Below are positions 45,278 through 56,445 of a stretch of 64,000 bases of DNA, piece after piece (the first letter of the stretch is position 1; every line of letters starts with the position of its first letter). The position numbers were made by a program, and so were the translations under genes. The DNA comes from Zygaena filipendulae (lineage: Eukaryota > Arthropoda > Insecta > Lepidoptera > Zygaenidae), in the NCBI GenBank assembly GCA_907165275.2, contig OU015655.1, forward strand, positions 11,296,501 to 11,360,500, in the 5' to 3' direction. The notes beneath the pieces were generated by a model. That model ran no database searches. It had not been told where the DNA came from and was given only the letters and a program-made list of their open reading frames with translations.

Positions 45278-45475
45278 CGCACTGGGGCTCTTCTTGTTGC
45301 GAGTGGAGAAGTGTTCGATGACCTCCCAATTGGACTTCTTGGGGGCTGGCGTGCCCGCGGGCGAGGGTGAGGCGCGGTGCACCGCCGAGGGCGTGCTGCG
45401 GCCGGACTCGTCCGCGCTGCGCAGCGGGGTCGCCGCCGACCGCAGAGACGCGCAGCGGCGCCCGCGCAGCGCCTC
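45278..45475 (-). CDS. Coding exon 2 of the same gene
   Basis: The acceptor is GGCAG|GAGGCG (AG at 45477-45476) and the donor is GCG|GTAAGT at 45277. The 198 nt exon gives 66 codons in phase 0, running EALRGRRCASLRSAATPLRS... through a Ser/Pro/Ala-rich stretch (STPSAVHRASPSPAGTPAP) to KKSNWEVIEHFSTRNKKSPS. The GC content is far above that of the flanks. Because it is so GC-rich, the other two frames are also open; I chose this frame because exon 1 ends in phase 0 and because the tail reads like real protein. The Ser/Pro region suggests a disordered, phosphorylated linker; NWEVIEHF may be the start of a short conserved motif. Family unknown. Confidence 0.75.
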
Positions 45476-45697
45476 CTGCCAAACACACCAACCTTTTCAA
45501 TGCGGAACTCGATTTAAGATATCACTTTAATACCTATTTGATTATTACTATTTACTATTACTATTTATTCTCCTACAAGACTAGTTGTGACCACTATAAT
45601 CTTCTCCCGCTCAGTGCTCGCCGTAAATTAATGGACATGTCCAATAAAGAGTACTATTCTAAAACAAATCAGTATTTACTATTTAGAGATACCTAAC

Positions 45698-46077
45698 TAT
45701 ACAGGATGTTACAGAAAGATGTAGTCACGATCGTGATCTGGCAATCTTAGACAGTATTTTGACTGTGGTATTTAGCCCAAAAACCTTACTTTATAATTTC
45801 ACAACCGAAATAAAAATATGTTTCACGACTACTTACGTAACAAAATAAAGTCACATCACTAGGTAGGTCATAAGCCGGTTATAGATGATGGGTTCAGATA
45901 ATTGAAAGCAATTCATCACTGCTTAGGTTTTTTACAGACAAGTTAATAAAGACGAATGTTGCTTTTAGGGTATTTTATTTCATTGCACTAGTTCCGTTAC
46001 TTGTGTTCAATCATTACAGATGTTATCGAGAACACAATCTTCAAATACGACTACACCTTTCTGTAACATTCTGTATA
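45698..46077. mobile_element. 380 bp TIR element, TATACAGGATGTTACAGAAAG ends
   Basis: About 28 bp imperfect inverted ends (TATACAGGATGTTACAGAAA / TTTCTGTAACATTCTGTATA). Non-coding interior; 223 bp beyond the acceptor side of exon 2. Confidence 0.7.
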
Positions 46078-46516
46078 CACGTATTAGGTTACATATCTTG
46101 AATAAAAAACCGTATTTATAGAATAGATATATAGATTTATTGTTTCAGACTACATAAAGGGGTCTTGAGTCGTGAAGGGAGGCTGCGTAATGTATTTTCT
46201 CGTCACATAGGTAGGTATATTTTGCCCTCGTGACGTACCATAAGCGACGCAGTCGTTGACTCAAGACTGATCGTTATTCAATGTTACATGCATATTGATG
46301 GGCCATCATACGCATCCCTAAACTCCGTGGGGGTTAATCGTGTTTCGAAGAGGAAGTACCTACGGTTAATTTGGATTTAAATCTTTTCTTCAAGGAAGTT
46401 ACATAGACTTGGATAAAGTACTACATTACTCGTACTCGTAATTCTCCCAAAAAATAAATATTTGGCTAATGATTTGCCGTAAATTGGGAGACATTCCTAT
46501 GATATATCGCCACATC
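46078..46516. other. Intron sequence, nothing assigned
   Basis: No repeat or exon recognised. Confidence 0.3.
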
Positions 46517-46844
46517 AATGGGGATGTTGACTACTTTTGAAAATCAAAATTCTAATTAGTCCATCAGTTATAAAATAAAAAACAATAGACACGTATTTTT
46601 TGCTTTTTCAAATAAATTAAAATATACAGAGATAAAGCGCATTAAAGTTTAGGGTGAGGGGGTCGTGACATCACTAACCGCTAAAACCGCCATACAAACT
46701 GTCCGAATAGTGACGTCACGCGAAATTTCAACTCAATGTATCGCCGTTATTTTTTGATTACGAAAAAAAATAAAAAATACGTGTCCAATATTTTTTTATT
46801 AATCTTCAAGACGGACTAAAAAAAAATTAGGCAACATGCCCATT
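46517..46844. mobile_element. Full AATGGG-family TIR element
   Basis: AATGGGGATGTTGACTAC to GCAACATGCCCATT, 328 bp. TGACGTCA at 46711-46718 and a one-base variant TGACATCA at 46666-46673. Confidence 0.75.
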
Positions 46845-47240
46845 GGCTAGGACGCTGCATCTAGTTTTTTTTTTGTAAGTGCACTAGCTTCTCCATTTCC
46901 TATTCCTATTTCCTACAGTTCTATGCAAAAGTGACTAGATAGTAGGCTTTTGTATCTGTCACATAAAATACTAGTTCGGATTAGTTGGCGAAGTCGATAT
47001 TATAATTTTAATTACTTACAGTTTGAGTAAGTTCTGTAGGTTATGAACATTGCATGTTAATTTACACTTTATTGTCATAACGATTGTTGTAGCCAGTCTA
47101 TTGTCTTTGGGACACAATATGCATACAACTTGGTACAGTCGCTAACCTTTTCTGAAGCGGTTTGGTGTACTTAGAAAAAGCAGACGAAAAAAAAAGGTTT
47201 TGAATTCGTCTGTATTTTTTTTTCAAATATATTTCGATTT

Positions 47241-47356
47241 ATCTTCTTTTTTCTTTTTTTTGTGTCATAGGGGGCAAACGGGCAAGTGGTACGCCTGATG
47301 GTAAGTGATTACCGCCGCCCATGGACATCTACAACACCAGAAGGCATGCAGGTCTT
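47241..47356 (+). repeat. Lepidopteran GGCAAACGGGCAAGTGG repeat
   Basis: GGGCAAACGGGCAAGTGGTA, CGCCTGATGGTAAGTGATTA and CGCCGCCCATGGACATCTAC are a familiar set. 63255-63310 is a diverged inverted relative. Retroelement-derived, clade uncertain. Confidence 0.55.
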
Positions 47357-48005
47357 CGATACTTGTAAGCTGATGTTTTTATATGAAAGAGTACTTCCAG
47401 GGTGTTCCCATTAGGTACAAATTCTAATCAAATTAATTCGCAGATTTGAAGATTTGAAGTACATTTTTGCATTTATGTTGAAAAAGTAATTGTCCTAATT
47501 ATATACTTATTGTAATTGAGACACCAATTTAATAAATATTATCAATCCTTTCGCAATAACCTTCAGTGATATTGATAGATAACAATAATTATTGTCTGTT
47601 TTTGGTCAGTGACTGTACATGACGTATTGTGTGACACGAGTCACGCTCACGACCAATCGAAGCTATAATTGGTCATTTCAATCTCAGAATTAACTAAACT
47701 GTAACTAGCTAGATTTCTAGCTAGATGCAATATTAGCGTAAAGCAATGGTCTGAATTGTGATGTGTACAGTAAGCATCAAGTGTACGTAAACACTAGTCA
47801 GTTGTTGAACCTTATTGCCATTGCAAAAAGAATCAACGACTTTCAAAAGTGATCACATATTTTGACTGCTGACTGTAGAGTGTAGGTATCTCTTCAATAA
47901 TGTACACGAGACATTTACCACCCTATAAATATAGCTACTTTCGTGCTTTCAGACTCAAATAAAGATTCAGAACAATAATAAAATGTCAGACTAGCGAATC
48001 AAATA
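47357..48005. other. Intron sequence, nothing assigned
   Basis: A small inverted pair TAGCTAGA / TCTAGCTA at about 47705-47725; no exon. Confidence 0.3.
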
Positions 48006-48012
48006 TTCACAA

Positions 48013-48195
48013 CTAGCTGTTCCTCGTGGTTTCACACGCGTTAATTTCAGAGTTCGTGCAGGAATTCCGGAATAAAAGTACCATATGGCCTTCTCTGTAC
48101 CCTTGACAACGTGTATGCAAAATTTCATGATTATTGGTTGAGCCGTTAAGGTGTGAAAGTGTGAAACAATCAAAAAATGTCACTTGCGCATTTAC
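48013..48195 (-). mobile_element. Helitron-like element
   Basis: A|CTAGCTGTTCCTCGTGG, CAACGTGTATGCAAAATTTC, GGTTGAGCCGTTAAGGTG. Confidence 0.55.
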
Positions 48196-48244
48196 ACAAA
48201 ACCTATTTACCAATTTATAAAAAACCTTAACAAATTGTATACCT

Positions 48245-48345
48245 TCCTCGTGAATCACTCTATCTATTGGTGAACACCGCATGAAAATCCGTAGGTACAG
48301 TGGGTTTTAAGTTTATCGCGAACAGACAGACAGACAGACAGACGG
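48245..48345 (-). mobile_element. Helitron-like body fragment
   Basis: CCGCATGAAAATCCGTAGG, TTATCGCGAACAGACAGACA GACAGACAG; tail absent. Confidence 0.45.
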
Positions 48346-48371
48346 CGGAGGACTTGTTTTATAATAATATG

Positions 48372-48605
48372 TGGACGCAGATAAGCAATAACATGTTAAC
48401 CGACAAAATGAAGTTATTGATTCAGAACTATTTATTGAGAGTTAGATAACGTTTTTTAATTATTACCTTATTACATTGTTTAAATATGTAACTAAATATT
48501 GAACATAAAAAACTTTGACACAAAATGGCGCCTATAATTTTAAAACTTTAAATTAATCAAAATTTCTCCATAGTGGGTTAACACACTATTGCTTATCTAT
48601 GTCCA
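48372..48605. mobile_element. 234 bp MITE, TGGACGCAGATAAGC ends (copy 2)
   Basis: TGGACGCAGATAAGCAATAA ... TATTGCTTATCTATGTCCA; same length as 33316-33549, opposite orientation. Confidence 0.75.
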
Positions 48606-48620
48606 TGTATGTAGTGAAGT

Positions 48621-48911
48621 CTATACTGCACTTTCGTAGCAAGTGACCCATCCTGCCTGAAGTGGAGTGTTGAGGTAGAACCAGCGGCACACGTCGTGTG
48701 CGAGTGCGATGCCTTGGCTCGCAAATTAATATACTTTCTGGGGACGGCATTTCCAGAGCCAGAGGTCTTTAGGTTCCTACCCCTCCGCTGTACACGCGCT
48801 TTCGTCGCCGAGGTTTTTTTAGGGAGTACGAAGAGAATCACAGGATGGAGATGGTACACGATCCTAATGGTCGAAGTATACCAAGGCTTTATCTGCTTAT
48901 ACATTAGTTAA
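48621..48911 (+). pseudogene. C-terminal remnant of a LINE ORF2 (RNase H / zinc-knuckle end)
   Basis: The frame ending at the TAA of 48909-48911 reads SDPSCLKWSVEVEPAAHVVC, then ECDALARKLIYFLG, TAFPEPEVFRFLPL and ends LYIS. The spacing C-x2-(W)...H-x3-C with ECDALARKR/K..YLG..F is the pattern at the end of many non-LTR element ORFs after RNase H. The second Cys of the knuckle appears changed to Trp, a sign of decay. All upstream catalytic parts are missing. It sits directly between two copies of the TGGACATAG MITE (48372-48605 and 49059-49282). Clade not assigned. Confidence 0.5.
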
Positions 48912-49058
48912 GATAAGATTAGATAAGTTAAACATTTACAAGTGGAACTTCGTAATACCAATGTAATTGAAGACTGGTAGTGGTTAATTTGGTTGAACTT
49001 CTTAGAGCACGGTAGGAAAATAATTTCGCTGCACCTCCAAGTCGTGCAGACGTACAAT

Positions 49059-49282
49059 TGGATAGGTATAGATAAGCAATAGTGTGTTAACCCACACTGG
49101 AGAAATTTTGAGTAAATCGATTTTCTGTCAACATTTTTTTTATTCAATATTTAGTTACATACTTAAACAATGTAATAAGGTAAACACATACTTAAAAAAA
49201 AACGTTCCCTAACTCTCAATAAATCGTTCTGAATAGGTAACTTAATTTTGTCGGTTAACATGTTATTGCTTATCTGCGTCCA
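49059..49282. mobile_element. MITE of the TGGACATAG family (copy 3)
   Basis: TATAGATAAGCAATAGTGTG ... TTATTGCTTATCTGCGTCCA. The left end is altered (TTGGATAGGTATAG). Confidence 0.7.
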
Positions 49283-49354
49283 ATAGTGGTTAGAGACGTG
49301 CGGCTAGTGTTCGCTTGTGCCGGTTCAAGTTATTATTTATCTAATACTTCTCAG

Positions 49355-49683
49355 AATGGGCATGTTGACTAATTTTTATTTTTTAGTCCGTCTTGTAGAT
49401 TATTAAAAAATATTGGACACGTATTTTTTTACGTACTTAATCAAAAAATAACGGCGATACATTGAGTTGAAATTTCGCGAGACGTCACTATTCTGACAGT
49501 TTGTATGGCGGTTTAGCGGTTAGTGACGTCACGACCCCCTCACCCTAAACTTTAATGCTCTTTATCTCTGTATATTTTAATTTATTTGAAACAGCAAAAA
49601 ATACGTGTCTATTGTTTTTTTTTATTTTGTAACTGACGGACTAATTAGAATTTTGATTTTGAAAAGTAGTCCACATCCCCATT
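49355..49683. mobile_element. Full AATGGG-family TIR element
   Basis: AATGGGCATGTTGACTAATT to AGTCCACATCCCCATT, 329 bp. TGACGTCA at 49524-49531; the other site reads AGACGTCA. Confidence 0.75.
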
Positions 49684-49735
49684 TTTGTTGGGATTTGCGA
49701 CGATTTGCAATGTTCATTTAATAATTTACTATACA

Positions 49736-49775
49736 CTAGCTGTGCCCGCGGTTTCATCCGCGTGAGTTTAAGTAT
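49736..49775 (-). mobile_element. Helitron-like tail fragment
   Basis: A|CTAGCTGTGCCCGCGGTT, CATCCGCGTGAGTTTAAG. Confidence 0.5.
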
Positions 49776-50324
49776 TATATAAATAATTATAGTCGAGTCT
49801 TGTGCACGTGTTTTGGGGCACAAAAGTTTATTTCCTATCTTCATTTTGGATGCTTAAACTATTTTTTGAACCAATACGAAGAGGAACCTGAAGGCAATTT
49901 TGCACAAGATTTCCTAACAATATCTAACTAAAATACCAAAACTGAACACACGTAAGTACAAAGTAAGTACGACGTTAACAAACGTGATGTTTAAACAAGA
50001 TTGACTGACAGATTTCAAAACGCCGTCGCTCTTTCATCATTTCACTAAACAGATTCGACCTGCCGAGAAATGTGGATGAATAATATGCCAGCGTCAGAGG
50101 CGAAAGAAGCTAATATAGAGCGTTATTTATTTTGTAGACTCGCGTTGACCGATGGAAGCGATCCATCAAGAAAGCTGGAGGTCTACCGTCTATGTGTTTC
50201 ATGGTTCAAAGCACTATCACTTATAAAACTTATATAATAGTGGATCCCCAAGAATCACTAAGAGAAAAATTCAATACTGTACAGTGTACATTCTCAATAT
50301 ATATTTATCTATAGGTACCTATAT
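49776..50324. other. Intron sequence, nothing assigned
   Basis: 50030-50200 is not a repeat seen elsewhere in the window; no paired splice sites found. Confidence 0.3.
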
Positions 50325-50497
50325 ATACAATGCTTGGTCCTGAATGACTGACGGATCAACGCACAGCCTAAACCGCTGATCGTAGAGACCTGAAACATGT
50401 GTGTTCTTTGTATGACGTAGGCATCCGGTAAGAAGGGATTTTTGAAAATTCTACCCCTAAGGGGGAGAAAAGGGGGCAAAGTTTGTATGGAACAATA
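50325..50497 (+). mobile_element. 5' part of a Helitron-like element, tail missing
   Basis: TATATATACAATGCTTGGTC, CTGAATGACTGACGGATCAA, GTAGAGACCTGAAACATG, CATCCGGTAAGAAGGGATTT; same body as 7576-7811, cut off before the CCGCGG tail. Confidence 0.55.
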
Positions 50498-52296
50498 TAG
50501 TACACCAATTACGTTGAATAAACGTTATTTTCCGGCTTGTTTAATTTGTACTCATAACACATTTATATGTATGAATGTAATATTTTACGAATACAATATT
50601 GTGCGAACAAAAGAACAAAAACACGATTTTGTCTCAAGATAAGGACAACACGCAATCATTTTCTACACTTCCTTTTATATGTACTTACTTATAATTGTCA
50701 TTGGTTTTACAATACTCTCGAAATGTTAATTACGCTCTTTTTGTATATCCAAGCGAGTCCTCACAAAATTGTGTTGGTTTGCATTATAGCTGTAAAATAG
50801 TTTGAAATTGTCACCTGAATTATTAACCCCTTTTATATATATTAGCTGAATAAATTTAATCAACAATTCTCTTTAGTTTCATTTCTTTTAAATACTATGC
50901 TTGTTGACTATTTGTGCCTCGCGGTTTCACCCTGAAAATTAAAAACTCACCTAAAGAAAAAGTTTTCTGCGACACTATCTTATCGCAATTATTTAAATAC
51001 ATATACCTAATATATTACAGATTGAAATAGAGATTTTAATGAATCTATTTCACAATAGGGAATTTTAGTGTTTATTTTTCATTATTATTTTATAAACCTT
51101 TATGTATTAGTAGTATAATAGCATTATTCTTTTACAAATATCTTTTGTACTTTCAGAGAAAAAAAAAATCTTTAAAAATTCAAGTTAGACAAGGAAAGCG
51201 CTAGTCCTATAGTGACGTCACTCGGCTTGTAGCGCCCTACAACCGCCATAAAAAATTCCGTTTTAGAAAGAGACAGACATAGTCATAATTAAACAGTTTA
51301 TAATTATTTTATTATTTAATCAAATCTATTGATTTTGTCGCTTATGTTATGCTTATCCATGATATTTTCGAGTGTAACATTTCAACAACAGTGAAATAGC
51401 CTGTTCGACACGAAAAGTAGTCGAATGTTTGAAGTTGAACAGTAGATACCTACTCAATATTAATCAAAATTTTGTTTTAATAATTTTAATCAATAACTAC
51501 GCGCAATTTGAGATCTAGGGTAAATTGATACGCAAATTAATTGTTTCGCAAACTCCAACTTGGATACGGTAACAGTTGATGTTAAGTTGTTGTTTGTTGC
51601 TTCGCTGTTTCTTGACTAAACACAACATGGTACTAAAACTGTAAGGTACATAAAACATGAGTCTTTTCACGAAATTTAGTATTTTGAAGATAAAATATAA
51701 TTTAAGTTTGTCGCTGGTAAAATACAGCAGCAACATAATGTTACTCAAACAGTAAGTATCATATTGTAAACTTTCGATAGCAATCATCATAACAATAAAC
51801 GCAAACTGAAAATAAACATCCTCCCAAAGATTCTGTTAAATATAGATTAAGTACAAAATAAAGAGAAAATTTCTCATATTTTGAATGACTCTTCAACGAG
51901 TAGAAAGAAACAACTTGAAAAAAACAAAACATAATAAACTCTTTTCCTTTATCGTTTTTAATATAAAAATGTCAAGCTTTAGTTCTGCATAATACTAAGT
52001 TAATACAATACAATACGATGGATATAATATGATTTCATGATAGTATTTCTCACTTCCATGATCTCGTTTGCTCGTGCACCTAAGTCGTGCCGAGCACTCG
52101 TCTTCGAATCCCATAAATTCATAACTTTTTGCTGAAAAATCCTAAGGTTCTCAAACTTTTCTCTTTAATATTTTAATCTGGTAGCATATTTTATTGTTAA
52201 TACTTAATATTGGGTTTTAATACTTAATATTTCCCTTTTGAAAAGGCAAAGACTGGATCGATGGGTGTGATTTTGTTTTGCGTCAGGGGCCGTATT
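50498..52296. other. AT-rich intron sequence; tail fragment at about 50905-50935 and TGACGTCA at 51213-51220
   Basis: TATTTGTGCCTCGCGGTTTC is a short Helitron-like tail. CTATAGTGACGTCACTCGG may derive from an AATGGG-type copy but lacks the flanks. No exon seen. Confidence 0.35.
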
Positions 52297-52352
52297 TTAA
52301 CCGACTTCCAAAAAGGAGGAGGTTCTATGTTCAATTGTATGTATGATTTTTT
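52297..52352 (+). repeat. ACCGACTTCCAAAAAGGAGG repeat fragment
   Basis: TTTAACCGACTTCCAAAAAG GAGGAGGTTCTATGTTCAAT, a well-known lepidopteran repeat; a reversed fragment is at 41005-41075. Confidence 0.55.
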
Positions 52353-52494
52353 TTTAATCGTTCGAATTACTTTCGCACACAGATTCGCAAGATTCGCGTG
52401 TGAATACTCATATATTTTCTAAACATTTCTGTTCCCCAGTGTCCCTGTTCTTTTACTTAAAATAGATTGAGAGAAACAAAATAACAAATTTGAT

Positions 52495-52550
52495 GTCTCG
52501 TAGATAAGTTTCGTGTCTCGTAGATAAGTTTCGTGTCTCGTAGATAAGTT
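52495..52550 (+). repeat. 20 bp tandem repeat, 2.8 copies
   Basis: GTCTCGTAGATAAGTTTCGT repeats without change until the last partial unit. Confidence 0.85.
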
Positions 52551-53079
52551 ATTCTCATAAAAATTTACTCAGTTTCACGGTATTTTGAATAGAGTAGAAT
52601 AGAAATTTATTTGGTACCAAAATTAATTTTAAAATAGACAAAGTACCAAAATGGCCAAAAAGCATATGCCGTGGAACTAGTCCCCCGACGCTGATTTTCA
52701 GTGGCAACCATAAAAGTAAATGTATAAATACATAGAAAAAAACACTTTTCTAGTCAATAAATCCCGAACTACAATCACACTCACATGACTCATATCACAT
52801 TTGGGGAGCAGAGCCTAAATACAACCATGCGAATTTCATGAAATGGGTTGAGTTTTGTGTGCGCCGTGCGTCGTTGTAAGCGTATCTGAGTTCGGGAGTT
52901 TAAAATAGATTTAAAATAGCTTGAGTTCAATCACCCCCGACTAAGCCTGGGGACTTTATAATCCTGCCATATCAAAAGAGATTTTTCGTTTATAAACTAA
53001 TTAGGTACTGGCTGTACTCCTGATATCGTTCGCGTGTTTTAGATTTTAAACTTTATTGACGTCAAAAAGAGCCACATTA

Positions 53080-53120
53080 TGGGCCTTTGAATAAATGATA
53101 TTGACTTTGACTTTGACTAA
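53080..53120 (+). repeat. Retroelement-like (TTTGAC)n tail
   Basis: AATAAATGATATTGACTTTG ACTTTGACTAACG, a typical non-LTR 3' end. Confidence 0.4.
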
Positions 53121-53725
53121 CGCAGAAATAAAGAATTTTTCATAACTACTATAGGTACTTACGCCTTTTTCGGATATCGGTAATCGGTCAAAAGACTCAA
53201 AAGTAACCATTGACTAATGGACTTATTATGTCAGACCGACCGACATACAAAATATATTTTGGAGTTCTACCTACTTGAAAATAATTGAGATATCGAGTTT
53301 ACTAACAGAAAAAGCATAATATATATCGAAAAATTCTAATCACGAACACAAACTTCAGTTTATTTTATGTATTTATTGATGTACCTACGAGTCATATTTA
53401 TTAATTACTCGCACCAATGAAAACATTATTTTACAGATATAACCAAACTAATTAATGGACTACTGCGAATGATATCTCTATTAAAAAAACTTGAGTAGTA
53501 GGTACAAGTTTTTTTGACGCTACCTTCAAACAGGAAATTCACACAAATCCAATAACAATTCTACTTCCGGTGGAAAAAGGGAACCTATTCGGTTGTGATG
53601 GGTGTGTTAAAAAATGTTTTATGCAGGTATTTACATAAATTAAATACATGAGTTCCGTCGTTAATTTTCACTGAAACACACACATAACATTTACTTTTAT
53701 GACAGCAAGCGATAGAGTCAATAAC
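53121..53725. other. Intron sequence, nothing assigned
   Basis: No repeat or exon recognised. Confidence 0.3.
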
Positions 53726-54068
53726 CTCAGACCAAATAAAAACTAAAGACGGAACGCGTAGAACAAACAAGTGAAGCTCGGAAAAAGACACCACGCCGTG
53801 CACGTACACAGAAACACGCACCCACTTACAAGAAAAAGACACCATACCTTTTAGTTTGAGCTTCTTCCGCTAATGGAGGTGACGCAACAATTAAGTTAGA
53901 AAAAATGCCATTTTGTGTAAAAAAAAAAAAAAACTGCATGGAATCACTTATCACCAATAAGTAAACTTAGCAAATCCATATACTTTCCTAATCACCACAT
54001 GCATACGCATTAACCGGCTTCACTTCGTTGTTCGGGATGTTCCGTCTTTAATTTTTATTTGGTCTGAG
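53726..54068. mobile_element. 343 bp TIR element, CTCAGACCAAATAAAAA ends
   Basis: About 29 bp inverted ends (CTCAGACCAAATAAAAACTA / AATTTTTATTTGGTCTGAG), continuing with AACAAGTGAAGC / GCTTCACTTCGTT. A lone extra CTCAGACCAAATAAAAAG lies just outside at 54075-54091. Confidence 0.7.
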
Positions 54069-54074
54069 TATTGA

Positions 54075-54091
54075 CTCAGACCAAATAAAAA
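54075..54091 (+). repeat. Solo extra terminus of the 53726-54068 element
   Basis: CTCAGACCAAATAAAAA repeats the left end 6 bp beyond the right end, giving a second, loop-like inverted pair (GGTCTGAGTATTGACTCAGACC). Confidence 0.7.
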
Positions 54092-55049
54092 GGATGATGT
54101 AACAAGGATGATGTGTATCTAGCAAACATGGTAAATTGAATTAAAGGAAAAGAATGAAATCTAAACGATTATATTGAATAACCTTATTATAATATTACTG
54201 ACCCGATCGATCGATGCCCTTTAAGTACAGGATGTTTTTTTTTTATACTCTAGGTATAACTCTATACGATGCATTGTGTTTCCTCGCATCCGTTACACTT
54301 TTATCAAAGAGATGAATTTAGTGTTACTTGTCAATAACATACACATACTCGAGGCAAAAAGGCTTTTGTCATAAAGTTTTTGTACGGGAAACTCAGAAAG
54401 TAGGTAATATTCAAATAAATGTAGGTACCATAGTAAGAGTAGTAGGTATTTCATAATATTATTACTTTGTGGAAATAAAACAGAATCACAGAGGAGACGT
54501 CGTACTTATTATTTCCTTAAAATAAAGGGAAAGGACCTGTTGCTTTGTGATCCCAGCGAGCGCGATGCCCGAGGCGAGGGGCGAGGGGAAAGCGGACCAG
54601 AGAGCAGCCTTCGCCTTCATTCAGCCATAAATTGCTCGATTCAAGAAGCAGCTAATAAAAACAGTTTCAAAGGACGTTCCGACTGAACTAATTTTATTCT
54701 GCAAAAGATAAACGCGCGGTCAGTTGTTTACCGTTTCCCACAAATCTGAGAGTCGAGAGCGAGACCCAGCGGCGCGGCGACGTGATGGTCTTATTGAATA
54801 ACAAAACTCACCCCACCCCACCTTGACCTGACATTTGACATTTAAATAAGCACATTCAAACTCGATCGGCACTCGCCACGTTTGACGGCAAGCGATCGAC
54901 GGAATTGCTAAACTGTGACGCGATCACTGCTATAAATGAATAATTAGATCAATGACATTTACACGAAAAATGGGTAGATTCGTTGTTTTCGGTTTGTTAT
55001 ACGAAGTAAAGAACTGTATACGAGCGGAGATGAGGTGAGGCGCCTCGTG
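54092..55049. other. Unassigned; GC-rich unique patch at 54540-54800
   Basis: 54540-54610 (GAGGCGAGGGGCGAGGGGAA) and 54740-54785 (AGCGGCGCGGCGACGTGATG) are GC-rich and not shared with the repeats. No donor or acceptor pair was found, so regulatory DNA is more likely than an exon. Confidence 0.25.
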
Positions 55050-55188
55050 AATGGGGATGTGGACTACTTTTGAAAATCAAAATTCTAATTAGTCCGTCAG
55101 TTAGAAAATAAAAAAACAATGGACACGTATTTTTTGCTATTTCAAATAAATTAAAATCTACAGAGATAAATTAGTCAACATGCCCATT
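55050..55188. mobile_element. Internally deleted AATGGG-family element
   Basis: Both ends are present (AATGGGGATGTGGACTAC ... AGTCAACATGCCCATT), but the middle with the CRE palindromes is missing; 139 bp instead of about 320. Confidence 0.7.
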
Positions 55189-55194
55189 GTCATA

Positions 55195-55390
55195 CTGTCG
55201 ATGTCGTCGTATCGTGGTGTGTCGCGACAGAAGCATACCTATCTGTTTCATACATATACCTAGTATGGCACGCGCCACAAAAGAACGCGCCATAACACGA
55301 CACAAGATACAAAAATGTCTCTAGCCATACTAAATGTATGAAACAGATTATGCTTCTGTTGCGACACAGCTCGACACGATACGGCATAAT
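55195..55390. mobile_element. Hairpin MITE, TCGTATCGTG arms
   Basis: Arms of about 61 bp (55207-55267 and 55325-55385): GCGACAGAAGCATACCTATC against TGCTTCTGTTGCGACACAGC. Core GGCACGCGCCACAAAAGAAC. It starts 6 bp after the preceding element. Confidence 0.65.
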
Positions 55391-55962
55391 TTACGTGTGT
55401 TTCCGCCTTAACACGCGTTGTGAACACAAAACACAGTTGTATAGCTCATGTTTTTTCATAGTAATTTTATCCAGAAAAGACGTATCTATAATTTCTATTG
55501 AATGGATCAATGACTTTGACTTAGATCTCAATATCGTAAATCAGTACTTTATTGGTTATGGGTGCGTTGCAAAATTTCACAACGTCTGTTTACATAACAA
55601 CGTCTTTGACACGGAATTGGGTAGTTTTATGGACGTCGTAAAATACTATAATTAAGTGTGAATATTGTCGGTGAGTTGCGAGGGCTTATAATATGGGAGG
55701 TTGGCTCGTATACCATGCGATAGTTGTACGGTCGGTCGGTAGTGTTGCCAGCACACTCTAACGAACATAAAATTCCTCATTTTCTTTAGACAATTTTCAA
55801 GACAACATTTTGTGCGTAAGATTCAAGATATTAGAGTGTACGTGTGTCCGTGCATTAATTTAGTACTTTAGTTGCAAAGAGAGGCTCTTTATTATCTAGC
55901 GATTTGGTACTGTGCCAGTGCCACACACTCATATACATACCTTGGCTATTTATATAACATGT

Positions 55963-56328
55963 GGTAAAATTAACTGCAAATATTTACAGGGCTGAAAGTA
56001 TACATTATAACAAACAGGATAAGCGAAAAAATAAGCGACAACACACGAAGTTCACTTATACATATACGAGGTACGCGCCACGCACACAGCGAGCGATGGA
56101 TCAGCTGTTCAGCTCGATCGAGGTCATTTACCTTAATATAACTACTGGCGCGCGGCGATGTGTGTAAAGCGATTGAGCGGCGAGGGCCTTCACAGGTTGT
56201 TTTCTTTTTGACTGATTTATTTTGTTTGTAGGAAAAAATATACCTAGGTATGTATATATTTTTTTTTATGAACATTTTTATAACGGTGTATACTTTCAAC
56301 CCTGTAAATATTTGCAGCTAATTTTACC
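55963..56328. mobile_element. 366 bp TIR element, GGTAAAATTAACTGCAAATA ends
   Basis: About 45 bp inverted ends (TAACTGCAAATATTTACAGG / CCTGTAAATATTTGCAGCTA). GC-rich core with GCGCGCGGCGATGTGTG. A half copy lies at 58341-58417, next to exon 1. Confidence 0.7.
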
Positions 56329-56339
56329 TTATCTTTCAT

Positions 56340-56425
56340 AGATAAAATCCCTGAAACCGTGTATGCAAAATTTCATGACGACAAGTTGAGTATTTAAGCC
56401 ATGAAAACATAACAAACAAACAAGC
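56340..56425 (-). mobile_element. Helitron-like body fragment
   Basis: AACCGTGTATGCAAAATTTC ATGACGACAAGTTGAG, then AACATAACAAACAAACAAG. Confidence 0.45.
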
Positions 56426-56445
56426 CTAGCCTGATTTACTTCTTA

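Noticed and set aside
45274..45486. 70-codon minus-strand ORF MFGRRRCAGAAARLCGRR...
   Set aside because: It is a different frame of exon 2, open only because of GC richness; splice phase from exon 1 favours the EALRGRR frame.
45367..45696. 109-codon plus-strand ORF across exon 2
   Set aside because: Antisense shadow of the exon that runs into AT-rich intron with no coding character.
55338..55655. 105-codon plus-strand ORF
   Set aside because: It starts inside the hairpin MITE at 55195-55390; no domain and no splice signals.
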